Positions 60,675 to 64,000 of a DNA stretch of 64,000 nucleotides are shown here, piece after piece (the stretch's first letter is position 1; the number at the start of each line of letters is the position of its first letter). A program made the position numbers and the translations under genes. The DNA is from Clostridia bacterium. GTDB lineage: Bacteria > Bacillota > Clostridia > UBA1381. The notes under the pieces are model-generated. The model saw only the letters and a list, made by a program, of their open reading frames with translations, did no database searches and was not told the DNA's origin. The stretch is from positions 1 to 64,000 of the forward strand of contig JAFSXU010000023.1 of assembly GCA_017443895.1 (NCBI GenBank), given 5' to 3'.

Positions 60675-62681
60675 TTATTTGCTCAATACTGTACCGTCTG
60701 ATAAAGTAATGGTGTGACCGTTAAAGTTAATAGTTCCGTTGTTTGTAAGGCTTGTTATTGTGCAGTCTCCTGTCAAGTTCCATACACAGCCATTGTCTAT
60801 AGTAACAACAGCATTATTGCTTACGGCACTGCCGTTTTGAGCGTTTTCGATAATATTTACGGCACCGTTTAATACGCTTCCGTTTGAAAGGGTAAGATCA
60901 AGGGTGGAAATGGTGTCAACTACGATATCTCCGTCAAGTGTCTGATTGTCGGCGGTAAATTCCACCTGTGCGCCGTTGGCGCCTGCCGTTCCCCAGCCTC
61001 TTGATGCGCTGTTGCCTACAACTCTCAGTAAAGCGCCGTCAGCGTCATTGTTTACTATCGTAACATCACAGAGCTTTATAATGCTGTGTGTGTTTGTAAC
61101 ATAAATCATATCTCCGCTGTTTCCGGTAAGCGTTCCGCCGTTCATTGTAAATTCTGATGTTCCCACATCAGCATCACCCGACATTGACTGATATATCATA
61201 ACATTGTGCATATTCTCGTCTGCACTTGAGCCGTTTTTGCTCATTTTGCCCTCTACAGTGCTGTTATTTAAAGTAATGGAGTTCTTACCCTCTATTACAA
61301 GCGCTTCGCTGTTGTTGGCGGTAAGTGTGGCGTTTGATACGGTAATATCTGCGGTTGAATATACAGCAGGCGAGTTATTGCCGTTTGATGTATATGTTCC
61401 GCCGTCAACATTTACCGTGCCACCGCCACGGTCTGAGCGAATTGCGGCAGATGATGAGCCACTTGTTGTAACGGTAAGGTTATTTGCGTTTGTCGTTCCT
61501 CCGCCTGTTGTCTGTATTCCGCCCGAGTTATCGGCAGATGTTGTTATAACAGAGTCTGAAATGTTTACAACCGTGCCCGTTCCGTAGCTGAACACGCCGT
61601 TTCCGTTCTGTGCGGCAGAGGTTATATTTGCATTTTTTATGGTAACCTGTGCGCCGTTTGTTGCAAGAAGCGCCGCATTCTGACCGTAAAAGTCACCGTT
61701 TTCGGTGTTAGATGTTGTACCCGATGCCTTATCCACAATAATGCTGTCAAGCGTTACCGTTGCGCCGTCAACTCTTAGCGCATTCTCATCATCGCCTGTT
61801 GAAATATATGTCTTGTCAGAATATGTTCCGTTATCTGAAATGGTATTTGCAGATGTACCCTGTGTAACGGTTGAGCTTCCGCCAAAACCGCCGGGTGCAC
61901 CGCCGTTTTGACCGCCCTCGCCGTCAGGCTTATCGGGCGGAGTCATATCGGATTGATTTGATATATCTGTGTTCTCGCCCATGGACCTAAGAAGAATGGT
62001 TGCAGTTTCGGCTCTTGTAAGGCTTGATAACGGTCTTAATGTTTCGCCGTCGCCCTCAATATATCCCTTTTCAACAAGCCACTCTATAGCAGGCTTTGCC
62101 CAATCAGATATATCAGAGCTGTCGCTGAATTTTGAAAGGTCTGCTCCCTCTGTAGAACTCTCACCCTTAAAGAGCATATAGTTATATAATAAAACCATCA
62201 TCTGCTCACGGGTAAGCTCATCATTCGGCTCAAAATTCCAGCCGTTATCGGATTTTACAATACCGTTTTCCTCTGCCCAGTTTACGGTTTCATCGTACCA
62301 GTTACCACCGCTGATATCAGATGTTTCATTTCCTGCTGCCCTGTATAGCATTGTAACAAGCTGTGCACCTGTTACGGAGCTTTCCGGTGAAAATTCCGTA
62401 TCGCTCATGCCCTTTATAAGATTCATATAATATGCACGGCTTACAATGTTATAATACCACGCACTGTCCGATACATCGCTAAACGGTAGCTTTTCCCCGC
62501 CGGGCATTTGACCGCTTGGTCTTTCGCCCTCAGGCATATCTCCGTCAGGCTTTTCGGGTGGTGTGCCCTGTGCCGACTGTGGCATTTGGGGCGGTGCTGT
62601 ATTTTCTGCCGCCATAACAGGTGCCGTACCTGCAAGCATTGCAACCGATATACATACTACTATAAATTTTTTCTTTAACAT
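60675..62681 (-). CDS. SLH-domain beta-helix surface protein
   Basis: A 668-residue exported protein. The signal peptide is residues 1-24 (cleavage after VMAA). A Pro/Gly/Glu-rich linker precedes three S-layer homology domains (about 66-232; FSDVSDSAWYYN, WYDETVNWAEENG, FSDSSDISDWA). Another Gly/Pro linker (about 240-270) leads to a long Thr/Ser/Asn-rich right-handed beta-helix (about 275-668; TKNANITSAAQ-like rungs, SGGIQTTGGG). The SLH domains would hold it to the wall while the helix displays outward, as adhesin or polysaccharide binder; no catalytic residues were identified. AAGGAGGT precedes the ATG. Confidence 0.83.
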   Translation of the reverse strand: MLKKKFIVVCISVAMLAGTAPVMAAENTAPPQMPQSAQGTPPEKPDGDMPEGERPSGQMPGGEKLPFSDVSDSAWYYNIVSRAYYMNLIKGMSDTEFSPESSVTGAQLVTMLYRAAGNETSDISGGNWYDETVNWAEENGIVKSDNGWNFEPNDELTREQMMVLLYNYMLFKGESSTEGADLSKFSDSSDISDWAKPAIEWLVEKGYIEGDGETLRPLSSLTRAETATILLRSMGENTDISNQSDMTPPDKPDGEGGQNGGAPGGFGGSSTVTQGTSANTISDNGTYSDKTYISTGDDENALRVDGATVTLDSIIVDKASGTTSNTENGDFYGQNAALLATNGAQVTIKNANITSAAQNGNGVFSYGTGTVVNISDSVITTSADNSGGIQTTGGGTTNANNLTVTTSGSSSAAIRSDRGGGTVNVDGGTYTSNGNNSPAVYSTADITVSNATLTANNSEALVIEGKNSITLNNSTVEGKMSKNGSSADENMHNVMIYQSMSGDADVGTSEFTMNGGTLTGNSGDMIYVTNTHSIIKLCDVTIVNNDADGALLRVVGNSASRGWGTAGANGAQVEFTADNQTLDGDIVVDTISTLDLTLSNGSVLNGAVNIIENAQNGSAVSNNAVVTIDNGCVWNLTGDCTITSLTNNGTINFNGHTITLSDGTVLSK

Positions 62682-62800
62682 TGTTTTTTACCTCCTTGAT
62701 GTTCCTTTGTTGTAACTCACTATAATACCGAAGTCTTAAATAATCCTTAAAATCAAAAAAAATTTTTTAAAAAATTTAAAATTCTTGTTTTTTGTTTGTG

Positions 62801-62829
62801 TTTACAATTTTTTTGTTCTATGATAGAAT
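62801..62829 (+). promoter_or_regulatory. folC promoter
   Basis: TTTACA at 62801-62806 and TAGAAT at 62824-62829 have a 17 bp spacer, in the 200 nt region divergent from the SLH gene. Confidence 0.7.
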
Positions 62830-62883
62830 ACCTTATTATAAAAATTATCGGCTTTTAATATTGAAGTATAAGAAAGGGCAAAT

Positions 62884-64000
62884 ATGACCTATAACGAAGC
62901 AATTTCATATATCCACAGCATACCCAAATTTGTGCGTCCGCTTGGGAATGAAAATTTGGGCAGGCTTTTAAATGCGCTTGGCAATCCGCACTCCAAATTA
63001 GAGTATATCCACATTGCAGGCACAAACGGAAAAGGCTCGGTTTGTGCAATGCTATCGTCAATTTTAACAGCGCAGGGGTATAGGACAGGTATGTTTACAT
63101 CTCCGTTTATTGAGGTGTTTAACGAGCGAATACAGATAAATAATGAAAATATACCCGATACCGATTTGGTTTTATACACCGAAAGGGTAAAAACCGCAAT
63201 GGAGGAAAACGGCTATTTCGTTTCCGAGTTTGCGTTTATTTGTGCGGTTGCGTTTTTGTATTTTTACGAGCAAAAATGCGAGTATGTGGTTTTAGAAACC
63301 GGTATGGGCGGACGGCTTGACGCTACAAATATAATAAAAGCTCCCCTTGCTTGCGTGCTTACATCAATCGGACTTGACCATATGGAGTATCTTGGCGATA
63401 CGATAGAGGAAATAACCCTTGAAAAATGCGGAATAATAAAGCAGGGCGCAGTTGTAATATCCGAGCAAAACAAGGCGATTTGTGAAATTATAGAAGAAAG
63501 TGCAAAAAATCTTGGGAACGAGTGCATATTTACAAGCGATGCAAAAAAGACCGAAAACGGCTTTATATATAAAGGTACAGAATACCAAATGCCACTTTTG
63601 GGCGAGTACCAAAAGGATAACGGCGCGGCGGTAATTGAAACGGTTTTGGCTCTAAGAAAATGCGGTGTGGAAATTTCAGACACGGCAGTTAAAAATGGTT
63701 TAAAATCGGTAAAATGGCCGATACGCTTTGAATTTGTGCGTGATAATGTAATAATTGACGGCGGTCATAATCCCGACGGAATAAAGGCACTTAAAAAATC
63801 GCTTATGGGTAAACATTACGGCGTTGTTATAGCCATGATGCAGGATAAGGCGGTAGACGAAAGCGTTAAAATGATAGCCGACGGTGCAGAATTTGTGATT
63901 GCAACCCAAATTCCCATACCACGGTGCAAGAGTGCAGAGGAATTTGCAAGAATTGACAAAAATATTATAATAGAGCCTGATTTTAAGCGTGCGATTGATT
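62884..64000 (+). CDS. folC: Folylpolyglutamate/dihydrofolate synthase, 3' partial
   Basis: Adds glutamate to folates (and may make dihydrofolate). The frame begins with ATG at 62884 after AGAAAGGGC and is open to the window's end, so the last part, about 50-60 residues by family length, is missing. The P-loop HIAGTNGKGSVCAML is near residue 43; FTSPFIEVFNERIQIN, LETGMGGRLDATN, TSIGLDHMEYLG and DGGHNPDG (the Mur-ligase type C-terminal motif) follow in order. Confidence 0.95.
   Translation, partial: MTYNEAISYIHSIPKFVRPLGNENLGRLLNALGNPHSKLEYIHIAGTNGKGSVCAMLSSILTAQGYRTGMFTSPFIEVFNERIQINNENIPDTDLVLYTERVKTAMEENGYFVSEFAFICAVAFLYFYEQKCEYVVLETGMGGRLDATNIIKAPLACVLTSIGLDHMEYLGDTIEEITLEKCGIIKQGAVVISEQNKAICEIIEESAKNLGNECIFTSDAKKTENGFIYKGTEYQMPLLGEYQKDNGAAVIETVLALRKCGVEISDTAVKNGLKSVKWPIRFEFVRDNVIIDGGHNPDGIKALKKSLMGKHYGVVIAMMQDKAVDESVKMIADGAEFVIATQIPIPRCKSAEEFARIDKNIIIEPDFKRAID

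Overview
The window reads as one chromosomal stretch of a low-to-medium GC, spore-forming Clostridia-type Firmicute, probably an anaerobic plant-polysaccharide degrader from a gut or rumen. The signs are SpoIIP, RNase Y, RbgA, a T-box and a lysine riboswitch, strong AGGAGG ribosome binding sites, SLH-domain surface proteins, a double-GH43 arabinan enzyme, and a glycogen locus with the Clostridia-type glgC-glgD pair. No rRNA, tRNA, transposase, phage gene or CRISPR array was seen. The first gene (lipase) and the last (folC) are cut by the window edges.

Layout. 1-1.5 kb: end of a class 3 lipase. 1.6-8.6 kb: Ile T-box leader, ileS, pheS, pheT. 8.8-9.5 kb: PHP phosphoesterase on the minus strand. 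9.57-14.7 kb: two promoters and a lysine riboswitch, then asd-dapA-dapB-DJ-1-5-FTHF cyclo-ligase-tatD. 14.9-15.9 kb: gap. 16.2-19.6 kb: XRE regulator divergent from a secreted beta-helix protein and a 49-residue protein. 20.0-22.9 kb (minus): thrH, rbgA, lepB, rplS. 23.0-26.9 kb: spoIIP, aroE-aroK, a zinc-ribbon protein and a tail-anchored coiled-coil protein. 27.2-39 kb: secreted proteins (phosphodiester glycosidase with SLH domains, Cthe_2159-like carbohydrate binder, cell-wall amidase, 1,865-residue double GH43). 39.1-42.3 kb (minus): GIY-YIG/DUF4357, DUF2442, DUF4160, rny with a long structured leader. 42.8-53.8 kb: glgB-glgC-glgD, glgA-glgP and a GH13 hydrolase, a nearly complete glycogen synthesis and breakdown set. 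54-57.3 kb: HMGL-like aldolase, transglutaminase-like protein, double-OB SSB. 57.4-60.3 kb: small membrane protein and valS. 60.7-62.7 kb: SLH beta-helix protein. 62.9-64 kb: folC.

The most unusual content is between the genes. (1) A family of nested multi-hairpin elements lies just after the stop codons of pheT, glgP and the aldolase gene (two in tandem), with a divergent relative after valS. They share core motifs, but their stems differ from copy to copy and stay complementary within each copy, including a two-base-pair compensatory change. (2) Four copies of a ~160 bp palindromic element have TAAATTTTGGTTTA-type ends. Two of them carry a 63 nt second palindromic element inserted at the same hairpin-loop position. 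(3) The rny leader can hide its own ribosome binding site and has a possible pseudoknot. rny also lacks a usual start codon for its membrane anchor. I think (1) and (3) are the best candidates for something undescribed. Both rest on reading by eye, not on a computed covariance model.
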